A stretch of 64,000 bases of DNA from Paracoccus denitrificans (GCA_003240735.1 QFNE01000004.1:1-64000), one strand, 5' to 3'; shown: positions 44,337-55,120, numbered from the stretch's first letter. Notes: generated by a model not told the origin, from the sequence alone. Numbers and translations are program-made.

Positions 44337-45500
44337 TCAGTCCTCCGATCCGAAGGTAAGCGCGATGTCGATCAGCGCGGGGGCGGGCAGGACGAACTCG
44401 TCCGCGATCCAGGCGGTTTCGGCGGCCCGCAATCCGCGCCCGACCTGCGCGCCGGTAAGTTGGGGCATCACGTCGGCCGCAGAAATGGGGAAGGTTGCAT
44501 CGACGGCCGCCGCGATGGCGTCGCGCCAGTCGGGACGGATCGTCTTACCATCAGTAGCACGCAACGCGGCAACGCCCCTGGCCACGCGCGGCCCGAACCG
44601 ATAGGCGATTTCGTGCAGGGGCAGGTCAGACGCAAGCTCGACCTGATCGCGCGCCTCCTGTTTCGAAAGCCGCAGTCGATTGGCAGCGTCGCCCGCCTGT
44701 AGCGCCGCAAGGCGAACCGGCCAGCGGAGCGCATCGGGCGCGAGAAACTGATCCTCAACCCCGATCAGCGCCGCAAGCCTGCCTGCGTTTGCTGCGCCCA
44801 GAAGCTGGGACAGCACGCCGGTCTGATCCATCAGCTGCACAGCCTCGGTCGGGTCCGGGGCGGCCAGTAGCTTGCGCATCTCGGCCCCGATACGTTCGTG
44901 GGAAATGCCTGCAAGGCCGGGTGCGTTGTGGGCACATGCCGCAAGCGCCGCGCCGTCTGCCGTCCCCGGCTGCGCGTAATGCGCGTAGAACCGAAAGAAC
45001 CGCAGGATGCGCAGATAATCTTCGACGATGCGCGCGTCCGGGTCGCCGACAAAGCGCAAGCGACGCGCGGCCAGATCAGGCAGGCCGCCGACAGGGTCTA
45101 TGATGCGTCCTTCGGCATCCGCATAAAGCGCGTTCATCGTGAAATCGCGCCTTTCCGCGTCATCCTCGATCCGGTCGGAAAACGCCACGACCGCGCGGCG
45201 GCCGTCGGTTTCCACGTCGCGGCGAAACGTCGTCACCTCGAACGGGCGGCCGTGCACGATGACGGTGACGGTGCCGTGGTCAATCCCGGTGGGCACCGTT
45301 TTCAGCCCTGCCGTCTTGGCCGCAGCGACGACCTCCTCCGGCCGGGCGTCGGTGGCGATGTCGATGTCGTGGGCGGGCAGACCCATTAACGCGTTGCGCA
45401 CCGCCCCGCCGACCAACAGCGCGCGGTGGGGGACAAGGGCCGACAGCACTGCTTGCAGATCGGGATCGGCCATCATGGCGGCGGGCATCGTCGGGGTCAT
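44337..45500 (-). CDS. CCA tRNA nucleotidyltransferase
   Basis: 387-aa class II nucleotidyltransferase / poly-A polymerase family member. GGAVRNAL at 31-38, catalytic DID at 45-47 and the RRDFTMNALYAD motif are intact. Both tRNAs in this window already encode CCA, so its role here would be repair. ATG 45500 overlaps the Nudix stop (ATGA). Confidence 0.92.
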   Translation of the reverse strand: MTPTMPAAMMADPDLQAVLSALVPHRALLVGGAVRNALMGLPAHDIDIATDARPEEVVAAAKTAGLKTVPTGIDHGTVTVIVHGRPFEVTTFRRDVETDGRRAVVAFSDRIEDDAERRDFTMNALYADAEGRIIDPVGGLPDLAARRLRFVGDPDARIVEDYLRILRFFRFYAHYAQPGTADGAALAACAHNAPGLAGISHERIGAEMRKLLAAPDPTEAVQLMDQTGVLSQLLGAANAGRLAALIGVEDQFLAPDALRWPVRLAALQAGDAANRLRLSKQEARDQVELASDLPLHEIAYRFGPRVARGVAALRATDGKTIRPDWRDAIAAAVDATFPISAADVMPQLTGAQVGRGLRAAETAWIADEFVLPAPALIDIALTFGSED

Positions 45501-46096
45501 GCCGACAACCTTTGGGCCAGACCGAACAGGACACGCGCTGTGGCGCCCCAGATGTAATAGGGGCCCCAAGGCACGACGTGATAGGACCGCCATCCGCCCC
45601 GCCACAGCCTGCGTTCCTCGCGGTAGTTGGCGGGATCGGCGATGTGGTGGAAGGGGACGGTGAAGACCTCGGCCACCTCTCCGATTTCGGAAACGGGATC
45701 GAAGGGGGCGTCGATCAGCCCGATCACCGGCGTCATGGAAAAGCCGGTAACTGTGCGATGTGCGGGCAGCGTTCCCAAGACCGTCACGCGGGACGGAGGC
45801 AGCCCGATTTCTTCATGCGCCTCGCGCAGGGCCGCAGCGATTTCGTCGGCATCGCCCGGATCGACGCGGCCACCGGGCAGGGAGATCTGGCCCGCATGAT
45901 GACGCAGGCTGCTGGCGCGGGTGGTCAGATACATCCGGCCGTCGGGCAGAAACGCAATCAACACCCCGGCCGGCCGCGCCTCCAACCCCTCCGGGGTGGT
46001 GCCCAACAGGTCAAAGTCCGAACTCGGATGGGCTTGGGCAGTCAGCGCACGGGTCAGGCGCGCCCGCAGATCGGTCGCAGGCGCGCCTAACATCAT
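45497..46096 (-). CDS. CoA pyrophosphatase (Nudix hydrolase)
   Basis: 199 aa. Nudix box GGRVDPGDADEIAAALREAH at 75-94 continuing EEIGL, with the preceding HHAGQISLPGGR segment typical of the CoA pyrophosphatase (NudL/PCD1) subgroup (UPF0035). Splits CoA to 3',5'-ADP and 4'-phosphopantetheine. The first of two successive ATGs (46096) overlaps the hslO TAA (TAATG). Confidence 0.9.
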   Translation of the reverse strand: MMLGAPATDLRARLTRALTAQAHPSSDFDLLGTTPEGLEARPAGVLIAFLPDGRMYLTTRASSLRHHAGQISLPGGRVDPGDADEIAAALREAHEEIGLPPSRVTVLGTLPAHRTVTGFSMTPVIGLIDAPFDPVSEIGEVAEVFTVPFHHIADPANYREERRLWRGGWRSYHVVPWGPYYIWGATARVLFGLAQRLSA

Positions 46097-47124
46097 TACT
46101 CGGCCTTCCCGGCAGCCGATTCCTCGATCGGGTTGCCGTCCGCGTCCACGGTCGCCTCGAACCCCAGCGAGGCGGGGTCGAACGCATAATGCGCGCCGCA
46201 GAACTGGCAATCGGCGGTCACCTTGCCGTCCGGCGTGGTCATGTGGGCGATGTCCTTCTGGGAATAGATGGACAGCGTGCCACGGACCCGGTCTGCACTG
46301 CACGAACAACCGAACTCCACCCGCTGGGGGTCAAAGACGCGCGGCCCTTCTTCGTGGAACAGGCGCACCAGCAGTTCGGTCGGCGCGACGGTGGGGCCGA
46401 TCAGCTCCAACGGCTCGACCGTCTGCAGCAGCAGGTTGGCGCGGTTCCAGTTCTCGGACTCCGCACCCTGCAGGATGTCGGCCGCCTCGATCAGGCCACC
46501 GTCACCGCTGCCGCCATCGCCGCCTTCCATGGGCGTGGCGGGCAGCGTCTGCAGCATGACACCGCCAGCGCGCCAGTGATCCGCCTTTTCACCGGGCAGC
46601 CGGTTTTCGCCGTAGGCCAGCGAAAAGCTGGTCGGCAGCTGTTCGGACTGCGCGAAATACGTCCCCGCACATGCGGACAAAGACCCACCGGCAAGCGGCG
46701 TGATTCCCTGATAGGGCAGGTTCCCCGCCCCCTGATCGATCAGAATGGCAAAGTATCCCTCGCCGATCTGATCGAAGGCCGGGCGGCTGTCCAGCCGGTC
46801 GGCATCAAAGCTGGACCACGCGCGGATGCGGGCCGGCCCGCCATCCTCGGTCGGGGCGAAGTAATCGGCGGCCAGCGTGCGGATCGCGCCCTTGCCACGC
46901 ACCTGGATGGACAGCTTCCAGCGCAGCTTGATGGTCTGACCGATCAACGCGGCCAGCAGGGCCACCTCGGCCACCATGGCGGACACGGGTGCGGGATAGT
47001 CGTGGCGCGAGAGGATGTGTTCCAGCACCCCGTCCAGCCGGGCCACGCGGCCACGGACGCCAGAACGGTCCAACTGGAACGGCAGAACGGTATCGTCCCA
47101 CGCGATCTGGTTCATCTTGGTCAT
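46096..47124 (-). CDS. hslO: redox-regulated chaperone Hsp33
   Basis: 342-aa holdase chaperone, activated by oxidation. The C-terminal zinc switch has CSC and CQFC (residues about 276-278 and 309-312). N-terminal FQLDRSGVRGRVARL and LLAALIGQTIKLRWKLSIQ are family hallmarks. The start MTKMNQ is preceded by GGAAGGTAGAT. It sits downstream of hemH with a 103-bp gap and upstream of the Nudix gene. Confidence 0.93.
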   Translation of the reverse strand: MTKMNQIAWDDTVLPFQLDRSGVRGRVARLDGVLEHILSRHDYPAPVSAMVAEVALLAALIGQTIKLRWKLSIQVRGKGAIRTLAADYFAPTEDGGPARIRAWSSFDADRLDSRPAFDQIGEGYFAILIDQGAGNLPYQGITPLAGGSLSACAGTYFAQSEQLPTSFSLAYGENRLPGEKADHWRAGGVMLQTLPATPMEGGDGGSGDGGLIEAADILQGAESENWNRANLLLQTVEPLELIGPTVAPTELLVRLFHEEGPRVFDPQRVEFGCSCSADRVRGTLSIYSQKDIAHMTTPDGKVTADCQFCGAHYAFDPASLGFEATVDADGNPIEESAAGKAE

Positions 47125-47227
47125 ATCTACCTTCCGGAAATCTGCGCGGGCCGACCTGCGGCGCGCGGCGTCGCCTGCCAATATAGGAACGGCTTTCCAG
47201 AACCCAAGATCATGCCCTTTCCGGGGG

Positions 47228-48286
47228 TTAGATCCAGCCCCCGATGTTGTCGGCGACAAGATCGGTCAGCATCGCGATGTGCGCATCATCATCGTTCAGG
47301 CACGGGATATAGGTGAACCGCTTGCCGCCAGCCGCCTCGAACGCGTGGCGGATCTCGCCGTTGATCTCCTCCAGTGTCTCGATGCAGTCGGTCGCGAATG
47401 CCGGAGAGATCACGGCGATGTCGGTGATCCCCTGCCGCGCCAGATCTGCGACATGTTCGACGGTATAGGGTTTGAGCCATTCTTCACGGCCAAAGATCGA
47501 CTGGAACGTGGTATCCACCCGGTCTCGGTCCCAGCCCAGCCGTTCGCGCAGCAGACGCGTCGTTTTCTGGCACTGACAGTGATAGGGGTCGCCCTGCGTC
47601 AGGTATCGCTTGGGCATCCCGTGATAAGATGCGACCAGCTTCTGCGGCACATGTCCGTCCAGCGTCCGCGTGACCGATTGCGCCAGTGCGTCGATGTAGT
47701 CTGGTCGCGCGAAATATGCGGGCACCGTCCGCGCCGCGGGCTGGCGCCGCTGGGTCATCAGCGCGCGAAAGAACTGGTCGTTTGCCGTCGCGGTCGTGGC
47801 GCCCGCGTATTGCGGGTAAAGCGGCAGGAACACGATCCGGTCGCAGCCCGCCTTGACCATGCGATCCACCACCGACGCGGTCGACGGATTGCCATAACGC
47901 ATGCAGAACTCGACCATCACCTGATCGCCCCACCGTGCGCTGCAACTGTCGGACAGTTTCGCCACCTGTGCCTTGGTCAGCGTCATCAGCGGGCTTTCAT
48001 CCGCCTCGTTGTTCCAGATTGAGCGGTAATTCTTGCCCGAGGTGAACGGGCGGATGTTCAGGATCACCCCTTGCAGGATCGGCTGCCATTTCCAGCGGGG
48101 CAGGTCGATCACGCGCTTGTCGCTCAGAAACTGGTTCAGATACCGCCGCATCGACCAGTAATCGGTGCCGTCCGGCGTTCCCAGATTGGCGACCAGAACC
48201 CCGATCCGGGGCCGCGGCAATGCAGGGTGTCCGGTTGGCGCGTGGGCGGGCACCGCGTTTTCGGCAAGGGTGGCGTCGTGGTTCAT
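47228..48286 (-). CDS. hemH: ferrochelatase HemH
   Basis: 352-aa enzyme inserting Fe2+ into protoporphyrin IX. GVLVANLGTPDG at the start of the domain, catalytic His in ASYHGMPKRYLTQGDPY, and VISPAFATDCIETLEE. An N-terminal extension of about 25 residues precedes the fold. ATG 48286 overlaps the methyltransferase TGA by 4 bp; GAGGAAGC precedes it. Confidence 0.96.
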   Translation of the reverse strand: MNHDATLAENAVPAHAPTGHPALPRPRIGVLVANLGTPDGTDYWSMRRYLNQFLSDKRVIDLPRWKWQPILQGVILNIRPFTSGKNYRSIWNNEADESPLMTLTKAQVAKLSDSCSARWGDQVMVEFCMRYGNPSTASVVDRMVKAGCDRIVFLPLYPQYAGATTATANDQFFRALMTQRRQPAARTVPAYFARPDYIDALAQSVTRTLDGHVPQKLVASYHGMPKRYLTQGDPYHCQCQKTTRLLRERLGWDRDRVDTTFQSIFGREEWLKPYTVEHVADLARQGITDIAVISPAFATDCIETLEEINGEIRHAFEAAGGKRFTYIPCLNDDDAHIAMLTDLVADNIGGWI

Positions 48287-49134
48287 TGCTTCCTCGTCAA
48301 AGCCTCGGCCAGCGACATCTTTGCCGATCCGGGCCGCAAGGGTTTCTGCTGGGTCTCGGACGGGCTCCACCCGGTCAGAAACACCAGATCGAAAGGCACG
48401 CGGATACGTTCCGGTTCCTGCGGATCGGCGGCTGTTTCCGCAAGGATTTCGGCCGCACGCAGGAACACTGTGCGCGCCGTGGGACGGCGCAGTCGGCGTT
48501 CCAGCGCGTTGCCTTCGCCCATGGCACGCAGGTCGCGGGCAAGGTGAAAAAGGCTGCGATAGCTGACGTTCTGCGTCATCTGGTCGGCCACGGGCAGGGC
48601 CAGTCGGGCCCGATTGATCAGTGCGCCCAGATCGCGAATCTCGCCGAATGGCAGGATGCGGGGGGACAAACCGCCGGTTACCTCGATCTCTGCCTGCGAC
48701 AATGCGTCTCGGAGGGGGGCAAGCGTATTCCCGCCCGGTAGGACGCCCAGAAACAGGCCGTCCGGCACCAATGCGCGCGCGGACTGCACAAGCTGGCCGA
48801 TAGGGTCATCCGCCCAGTGCAGTGACAGGGCGTGGATCACCAGATCGCAGCACCCGGGTTCCAGCGCCAGCGTCGCGTCGTCTGGAACGACCGTGGCATC
48901 CGGGAACGCAGCCTGCCAGAAGTCCGGATTGCCGGTGACGATCGCGATTTTCGTAAACGATCTGTTAATCGCCGAGAGTCTATCCTGAACCTCATCCAGC
49001 GCCAGGTCGTGCAGCCACAGTTCGGGGTTCTTTGTGGCACGCGCACGCTGTCGGACCAGCGCCGCGCGGTCGGTCAGGCGAGGCGGGGTCTGGGGCGTGC
49101 TGGCGCGGGGGCTGGCAGGGGGACGAGGGGTCAT
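48283..49134 (-). CDS. SAM-dependent methyltransferase (BioC/NDUFAF5-like)
   Basis: 283 aa. The Rossmann methyltransferase core is present (NPDFWQAAFPDATVVPDDATL and CCDLVIHALSLHWADDPIGQL), resembling BioC and the complex I assembly factor NDUFAF5. Glycine-rich motif I is weak (IVTGNPD), so catalytic activity is not assured. A Pro/Arg-rich N-terminus of about 40 residues precedes it. Start ATG 49134 shares CATG with the divergent comF start. Coupled to hemH. Confidence 0.82.
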   Translation of the reverse strand: MTPRPPASPRASTPQTPPRLTDRAALVRQRARATKNPELWLHDLALDEVQDRLSAINRSFTKIAIVTGNPDFWQAAFPDATVVPDDATLALEPGCCDLVIHALSLHWADDPIGQLVQSARALVPDGLFLGVLPGGNTLAPLRDALSQAEIEVTGGLSPRILPFGEIRDLGALINRARLALPVADQMTQNVSYRSLFHLARDLRAMGEGNALERRLRRPTARTVFLRAAEILAETAADPQEPERIRVPFDLVFLTGWSPSETQQKPLRPGSAKMSLAEALTRKQ

Positions 49135-49873
49135 GGTCAGACAGTTTACGGGGCTTCGCGCGGCGATGAAAGGCGCAGTTCGCATCGTCTACCCGGCGCA
49201 GTGTCCGGGCTGCGCGGCGGTGGTCGACCGGGACGGCGCGCTGTGCCCCGACTGCTGGAGCAGAAGCGAATTCATCACTGGTGTCTGCTGCGTCAGGTGC
49301 GCCGTTCCGTTGCCTGGGCAGACGGGCGAGGGACTGGAATGCGACGACTGCGCCGCCGTCCCACCCCCGTGGAGAGAGGGGGCTGCGGCCATGGTCTACG
49401 ATGGGCCGGGGCGCGATATGGTCCTGGCCCTCAAGCATGGCGAACGCCTGGATCTGGCCCCCACGCTGGGGTTCTGGTTGGCGCGCGCAGCCGTTCGGAT
49501 GATCGCCGCGGATACGCTGATCGTGCCGATCCCCGTCCACCCGCGCCGGCTGCTGCGCCGCAAATACAATCAAGCGCTGCTGCTCTCGTCCCACGTCGCG
49601 CGGCTGACCGGCGCAGTCCATGCCCCCGCAGCATTGCGACGGGTGCGCCACACCCCTGCGCAGGACCACCGGAGCGCGGAGGAGCGGCGAGAGAATCTTC
49701 GCGATGCGCTGCGCGTCAGCGACGCCGGCCAGATCAACGGACGGCACGTCGTGCTGATCGACGACGTCATGGCATCCGGCGCGACGATGACGACCGCCAC
49801 CGGCGCGCTGTTGAAGGCGGGCGCCGCGTGGGTCGACGTGGCGGTCTTCGCGCGTGCGGTAAAGGACCTGTGA
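49133..49873 (+). CDS. comF: ComF-family phosphoribosyltransferase-like protein
   Basis: 246 aa. An N-terminal zinc region of four CxxC-like pairs (C24/C27, C38/C41, C53/C56, C70/C73) and a C-terminal PRTase domain with PRPP loop VLIDDVMASGATM and IPVHPRRLLRRKYNQALLL. ComF links to competence and natural transformation in other bacteria. The start ATG 49133 is inside CATG shared with the divergent methyltransferase; ATG at codon 12 is an alternative that would free the promoter. Confidence 0.9.
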   Translation: MVRQFTGLRAAMKGAVRIVYPAQCPGCAAVVDRDGALCPDCWSRSEFITGVCCVRCAVPLPGQTGEGLECDDCAAVPPPWREGAAAMVYDGPGRDMVLALKHGERLDLAPTLGFWLARAAVRMIAADTLIVPIPVHPRRLLRRKYNQALLLSSHVARLTGAVHAPAALRRVRHTPAQDHRSAEERRENLRDALRVSDAGQINGRHVVLIDDVMASGATMTTATGALLKAGAAWVDVAVFARAVKDL

Positions 49874-49906
49874 CAGAAAGCCGGGCGCCACAAGGAGCCG
49901 CCGCGG

Positions 49907-50962
49907 TCACTCGATCTCACCATCGTCGATGACCAGCAGGAACAGCTCTCCATCGCTTTCCATGCGGCGAATTTCGGTGACGATGGCGGCCATGGCCTCC
50001 TCCGCATCTTTCGGCGTCACGCGGCCGGCACCTGCAATCTCTTCGCGCAGCGAATCGGACAGGCGGGTGGACAGGTTGCCCAGAATGAACTCGACCGCCT
50101 GGCTGTCGTCACCACGCGCGCCTGCCATAGCCCGCACAATAACGGCCTGATCGATGCCGCGCAGGATTCGCGGAATGTCGCGCCCCTCGATCCGCGCGGG
50201 GATGGCGGCGAACGTGAAGATCGCCTTGCGCACACGGGCGGCAAAGTTGGCGTCATCCTCGTCCAGTCCGGTCAGCACCGTGTCCCGCGTGACAGAGGGG
50301 GAGATGTTCAGGATCGCCCCCACCTTTTCCGGTGCGCCCCCTTCCAGAGCTGGCCGGGGCAGCGCGTCGGCGGCGCGCATCAGCGCCATTCCGATGCGAT
50401 GCAGCGCGTCCGCCTCGATCCCGCCGGTCAGGGACATGGCATAGGCGACCTGACGGGCAAGCTGGGGGTCGAGCAGGGCAAACACATCGGCAGCTTGAGT
50501 GACGGTCAGGCGTGACATCATCACCGCCGCAACTTCCACCGCCTCGCCCCGGGCGAGGTCGGCCAGATCGTCTGCCGGTAATGCGGCCAGCCGGTCCCAC
50601 GGGTCGGCCGCGCCTGACATCACGGCCATCTGCCGAAGTCGGTTGGACGTTTCCGCCGATAGATGTCCGTCCAGAATGTTCAATGCGCCGTCGATCGTGC
50701 CGGGGAACGACACGCCCACAGCCTCAAGCATGTCGCAGAATTCAGCGACCACGTTGTCGCGGGTGTCGCGGTCGATCAACTCCATCGTGGCCATATCCTG
50801 CGCGAGCCGCGCCTGAGCCTCTGGCGTCAGGGTGCGGATCGGCAGATCAGCCCCATCCGCCAGCATCAGCCGCACGATGACCGCAGCCTTCTGGCGACGG
50901 GTCAGCCCACCGTCGTCACGGTGCAGCGTCACGCCCATGCCCTGTGTCAGCCCCTGACCCAT
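49907..50962 (-). CDS. fliG: FliG-family flagellar motor switch protein
   Basis: 351 aa. N-terminal domain RRQKAAVIVRLMLADG and the C-terminal NLSTRLSDSLREEIAGAGRVTPKDAEEA with ELFLL end match FliG, the rotor torque protein at the MS ring. Length is close to E. coli (331 aa). No other flagellar gene lies nearby; it is 33 bp from comF (convergent) and 71 bp downstream of purB. Several starts are possible (TTG 50992, ATG 50962, ATG 50938); 50962 is used. Confidence 0.85.
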   Translation of the reverse strand: MGQGLTQGMGVTLHRDDGGLTRRQKAAVIVRLMLADGADLPIRTLTPEAQARLAQDMATMELIDRDTRDNVVAEFCDMLEAVGVSFPGTIDGALNILDGHLSAETSNRLRQMAVMSGAADPWDRLAALPADDLADLARGEAVEVAAVMMSRLTVTQAADVFALLDPQLARQVAYAMSLTGGIEADALHRIGMALMRAADALPRPALEGGAPEKVGAILNISPSVTRDTVLTGLDEDDANFAARVRKAIFTFAAIPARIEGRDIPRILRGIDQAVIVRAMAGARGDDSQAVEFILGNLSTRLSDSLREEIAGAGRVTPKDAEEAMAAIVTEIRRMESDGELFLLVIDDGEIE

Positions 50963-51033
50963 ACCGCCCCCGATTCGCGTCGATGGGGGCAAAGTGGCAC
51001 GGGCCAGCCTAACGCCTGGTTACTGGGTGGGGG

Positions 51034-52350
<1,317 letters not shown>

Positions 52351-52377
52351 CGCTGTCTCCTGTCGGGTTGCGGGTTC

Positions 52378-53496
52378 CTAGGACGGGGCGGGACCTTGGG
52401 CAATGGGCCGGGACGCATTCGACCCGAAAATCGCGCGGTCGAGGTCGCGCCGAAACTGCGCCCGAAGGGGGGCGACGCTCGCCAGCGGATCACGATCCAG
52501 TGCGGCAAGGCGGTCGGTCACGACCTTGGGCAAGGCGTCGTCCTGACCGCTGGGCGCGATGATGAGCCAATCGTCCAGGCCAAGCTGCTGCATCAGCGTG
52601 ATCTTCTTAAAGTCCCCCAGCGTCCCCGTCTGCCGGTCCACGTCGCGCGCGATCAACAAGGTCGGAACGCCCATGTTCAGCGCGTTCACAGCCAGATGAT
52701 AAATGTCGGTCACGACGAACCTGGCCGCCGCGATCTTGGCGCGAAGCGCGGCAAAGCTGTCTGACGCCCTGTCCGGGGGTAGCCGCAACCACCGGTTCAG
52801 GGCTGTCGGTGTCTGGGCACTGGCCTGTGCCACCGCCGCGACGATCGCGTCGGGGTCGCTCAGGTCCGAACGGCCGAAGGCATGGACGAAGCCTTTTGGC
52901 TGGGGCGGGCGGTGGACGGGGCTCAGCAGGAACGCGCAATCCATCCCTTGCGTCAGGTGGTTCAACTGCTCGAACGGAAGAAACCGCGACAGGTTCTTCA
53001 GCGAAAAGGGGTCGCGCGGAAGGATGGCAGAGAACCGCTCCATCATCAGATCAATGTCGTCGGCCATGGTTCGGTCGTTGCCGAAGAAGTCGTGCTGGAA
53101 ATTGCCGCCGGCCGATATGATGACCTTCCCCGAAGCGTCGAAACCATCCAGCAGCATCAGACGCCGCCACTCTGTCGTCCCTGCGTCTCGCGTCTTTGAC
53201 CGGCCTACCGTCATGTGGCGAGTGGCAAAGTCGCGCCGGCCGTAGACCGGGTTGTTCAGAAAATCGCCCCAGAAAACGATGTGGGTGTAATCGCGCAGCT
53301 GATCCTGATGGGTGTATTCGTGAAACGTCGTCGCCCCATACGCGCCCGGGGCAGGCGTGCGTGTGGCCATGAACATGCTGAACGCGCATTCATGCCCGCC
53401 GAAGTAGTCGATGGCGGCCTGATCCACGCTGACCATGCCGGCGTTCCGGCCGTTCTGGGCGCAGATCACGGCGATGCGGGGATGGGGCGGGGTCAT
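52378..53496 (-). CDS. polysaccharide pyruvyltransferase-like protein
   Basis: 372-aa soluble protein. A Rossmann-type N-terminus (IAVICAQNGRNAGMVSVDQAAIDYFGG), and a C-terminal segment ARFVVTDIYHLAVNALNMGVPTLLIA that resembles the SDR/H-site of pyruvyltransferase and UDP-glycosyltransferase-like folds. Similar length to PS_pyruv_trans members. No polysaccharide genes nearby. Function is a family-level guess; start MTPPHPR at 53496 chosen. Confidence 0.6.
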   Translation of the reverse strand: MTPPHPRIAVICAQNGRNAGMVSVDQAAIDYFGGHECAFSMFMATRTPAPGAYGATTFHEYTHQDQLRDYTHIVFWGDFLNNPVYGRRDFATRHMTVGRSKTRDAGTTEWRRLMLLDGFDASGKVIISAGGNFQHDFFGNDRTMADDIDLMMERFSAILPRDPFSLKNLSRFLPFEQLNHLTQGMDCAFLLSPVHRPPQPKGFVHAFGRSDLSDPDAIVAAVAQASAQTPTALNRWLRLPPDRASDSFAALRAKIAAARFVVTDIYHLAVNALNMGVPTLLIARDVDRQTGTLGDFKKITLMQQLGLDDWLIIAPSGQDDALPKVVTDRLAALDRDPLASVAPLRAQFRRDLDRAIFGSNASRPIAQGPAPS

Positions 53497-53583
53497 ATCG
53501 CGGCGGTCACCTGAGACTGTGTCGGATGGGCGTAACCCCTCGCGTTCCGTGGTGAAACCCTTTTGGGGACGCTGCAACGACAA

Positions 53584-53605
53584 AAGCCGCCCCAAGGGGC
53601 GGCTT
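53584..53605 (-). terminator. Rho-independent terminator of glnA
   Basis: AAGCCGCCCC/GGGGCGGCTT stem with a CAAG-size loop; on the minus strand it is followed by TTTTG. It lies 24 bp after the glnA stop. Confidence 0.85.
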
Positions 53606-53628
53606 CTTTATCAAGGTGCTGTATAAGA

Positions 53629-55035
53629 TCAGCAGGAATAATACATCGCGTATTCGACGGGGTGCGGGGTGTGTTCGTAGTTGTACACCTCTTCCCATTT
53701 CAGCCGGATATAGCCTTCCAGCTGATCGCGGGTGAAGACGTCGCCTGCCAGCAGGAAGTCCATGTCCTTTTCCAGCTCTTCCAGCGCTTCGCGCAGAGAG
53801 CCGCAAACGGTCGGGATTTCGGCCAGTTCTTCGGGCGGCAGATCGTACAAGTCCTTGTCCGACGCGGGGCCGGGGTCGATCTTGTTGCGGATGCCGTCGA
53901 TGCCGGCCATCAGCAGCGCAGAAAACGCCAGATAGGGGTTGGCCGAGGGATCGGGGAACCGCGCTTCCACACGTTTCGCCTTGGGCGATTCGGTCCACGG
54001 AATACGGACGCAGCCTGACCGGTTGCGGGCCGAGTACGCGCGCAGAACCGGGGCCTCGAAGCCGGGGATCAGGCGCTTGTAGCTGTTGGTCGACGGATTG
54101 GTCAGCGCGTTCAGCGCTTTGGCGTGCTTCAGGATACCGCCGATGAAGTACAGCGCCTCTTGCGAGAGGTCGGCATACTTGTCGCCCGCAAACAGCGGTT
54201 TGCCGTCTTTCCAGATCGACATGTTGACGTGCATCCCCGAGCCGTTGTCGCCCTTCATGGGCTTTGGCATGAAGGTCACGGTCTTGCCGTAGGCGTGCGC
54301 CACGTTGTGGATCACGTACTTGTATTTCTGGATGTTGTCGGCCTGTTCGACCAGCGCACCGAAGATCATGCCCAGCTCGTGCTGCGCGGTGGCGACCTCG
54401 TGGTGGTGCTTGTCGACCTTGATGCCCATGCGTTTCATCGTGGACAGCATCTCGCCGCGCAGATCCTGCGCTTCATCGACGGGGTTCACCGGAAAGTAGC
54501 CACCCTTGTGGGCGGCACGGTGGGCGGTGTTGCCCATCTCGTATTCCGTGTCGGTGTTCCAAGCCGCCGCGCTGGCGTCGATCTGGTAGGCGACCTTCTG
54601 CGGCGTGACCGAATAACGCACGTCGTCGAAGATAAAGAATTCAGCCTCGGGTCCGAAATAGGCGACATCACCGATACCCGATGATTTCAGGTATGCCTCT
54701 GCCTTGACCGCGGTGCCACGCGGGTCGCGGGCATAGGGTTCGCCGGTGTCGGGCTCAACCACGTTGCAGTGCAGACACAGGGTCTTTTCGGCATAGAACG
54801 GGTCGATATAGGCCGATGACGGGTCGGGCATAAGTTTCATGTCCGACTGGTCGATGGATTTCCAGCCAGCGATGGAGGAGCCGTCGAACATGAAGCCTTC
54901 TTCGAAGAAGTCTTCGTCGACCAGGTCCGCAACCAGCGTCACATGCTGCAGTTTGCCTTTCGGATCGGTGAAGCGCACGTCGACATAGGCGACATCTTCC
55001 TCTTTCATCAGATCCAGAACGTCTTGCGCGGTCAT
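53629..55035 (-). CDS. glnA: type I glutamine synthetase GlnA
   Basis: 468-aa dodecameric enzyme assimilating ammonium. Tyr397 in DLYDLPPEE is the adenylylation site, so GlnE-type control is expected. GS catalytic segments AEFFIFDDVRY, GSGMHVNMSIWKDG and NRSGCVRIPW are intact. Downstream of glnB by 85 bp; terminator follows. Confidence 0.97.
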   Translation of the reverse strand: MTAQDVLDLMKEEDVAYVDVRFTDPKGKLQHVTLVADLVDEDFFEEGFMFDGSSIAGWKSIDQSDMKLMPDPSSAYIDPFYAEKTLCLHCNVVEPDTGEPYARDPRGTAVKAEAYLKSSGIGDVAYFGPEAEFFIFDDVRYSVTPQKVAYQIDASAAAWNTDTEYEMGNTAHRAAHKGGYFPVNPVDEAQDLRGEMLSTMKRMGIKVDKHHHEVATAQHELGMIFGALVEQADNIQKYKYVIHNVAHAYGKTVTFMPKPMKGDNGSGMHVNMSIWKDGKPLFAGDKYADLSQEALYFIGGILKHAKALNALTNPSTNSYKRLIPGFEAPVLRAYSARNRSGCVRIPWTESPKAKRVEARFPDPSANPYLAFSALLMAGIDGIRNKIDPGPASDKDLYDLPPEELAEIPTVCGSLREALEELEKDMDFLLAGDVFTRDQLEGYIRLKWEEVYNYEHTPHPVEYAMYYSC

Positions 55036-55120
55036 TCTTTTCCTTCCCTATGCGGCGGTGGCCGCAGTATTCATAGTGGTTATCACGGCCTTCCGATGAA
55101 AGCCGATCAAATGTCGCGGA

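Noticed and set aside
42297..44702. 801-codon frame opposite the ABC exporter
   Set aside because: Very long but composed of His/Gln/Asp/Arg-rich sequence typical of antisense of a GC-rich gene.
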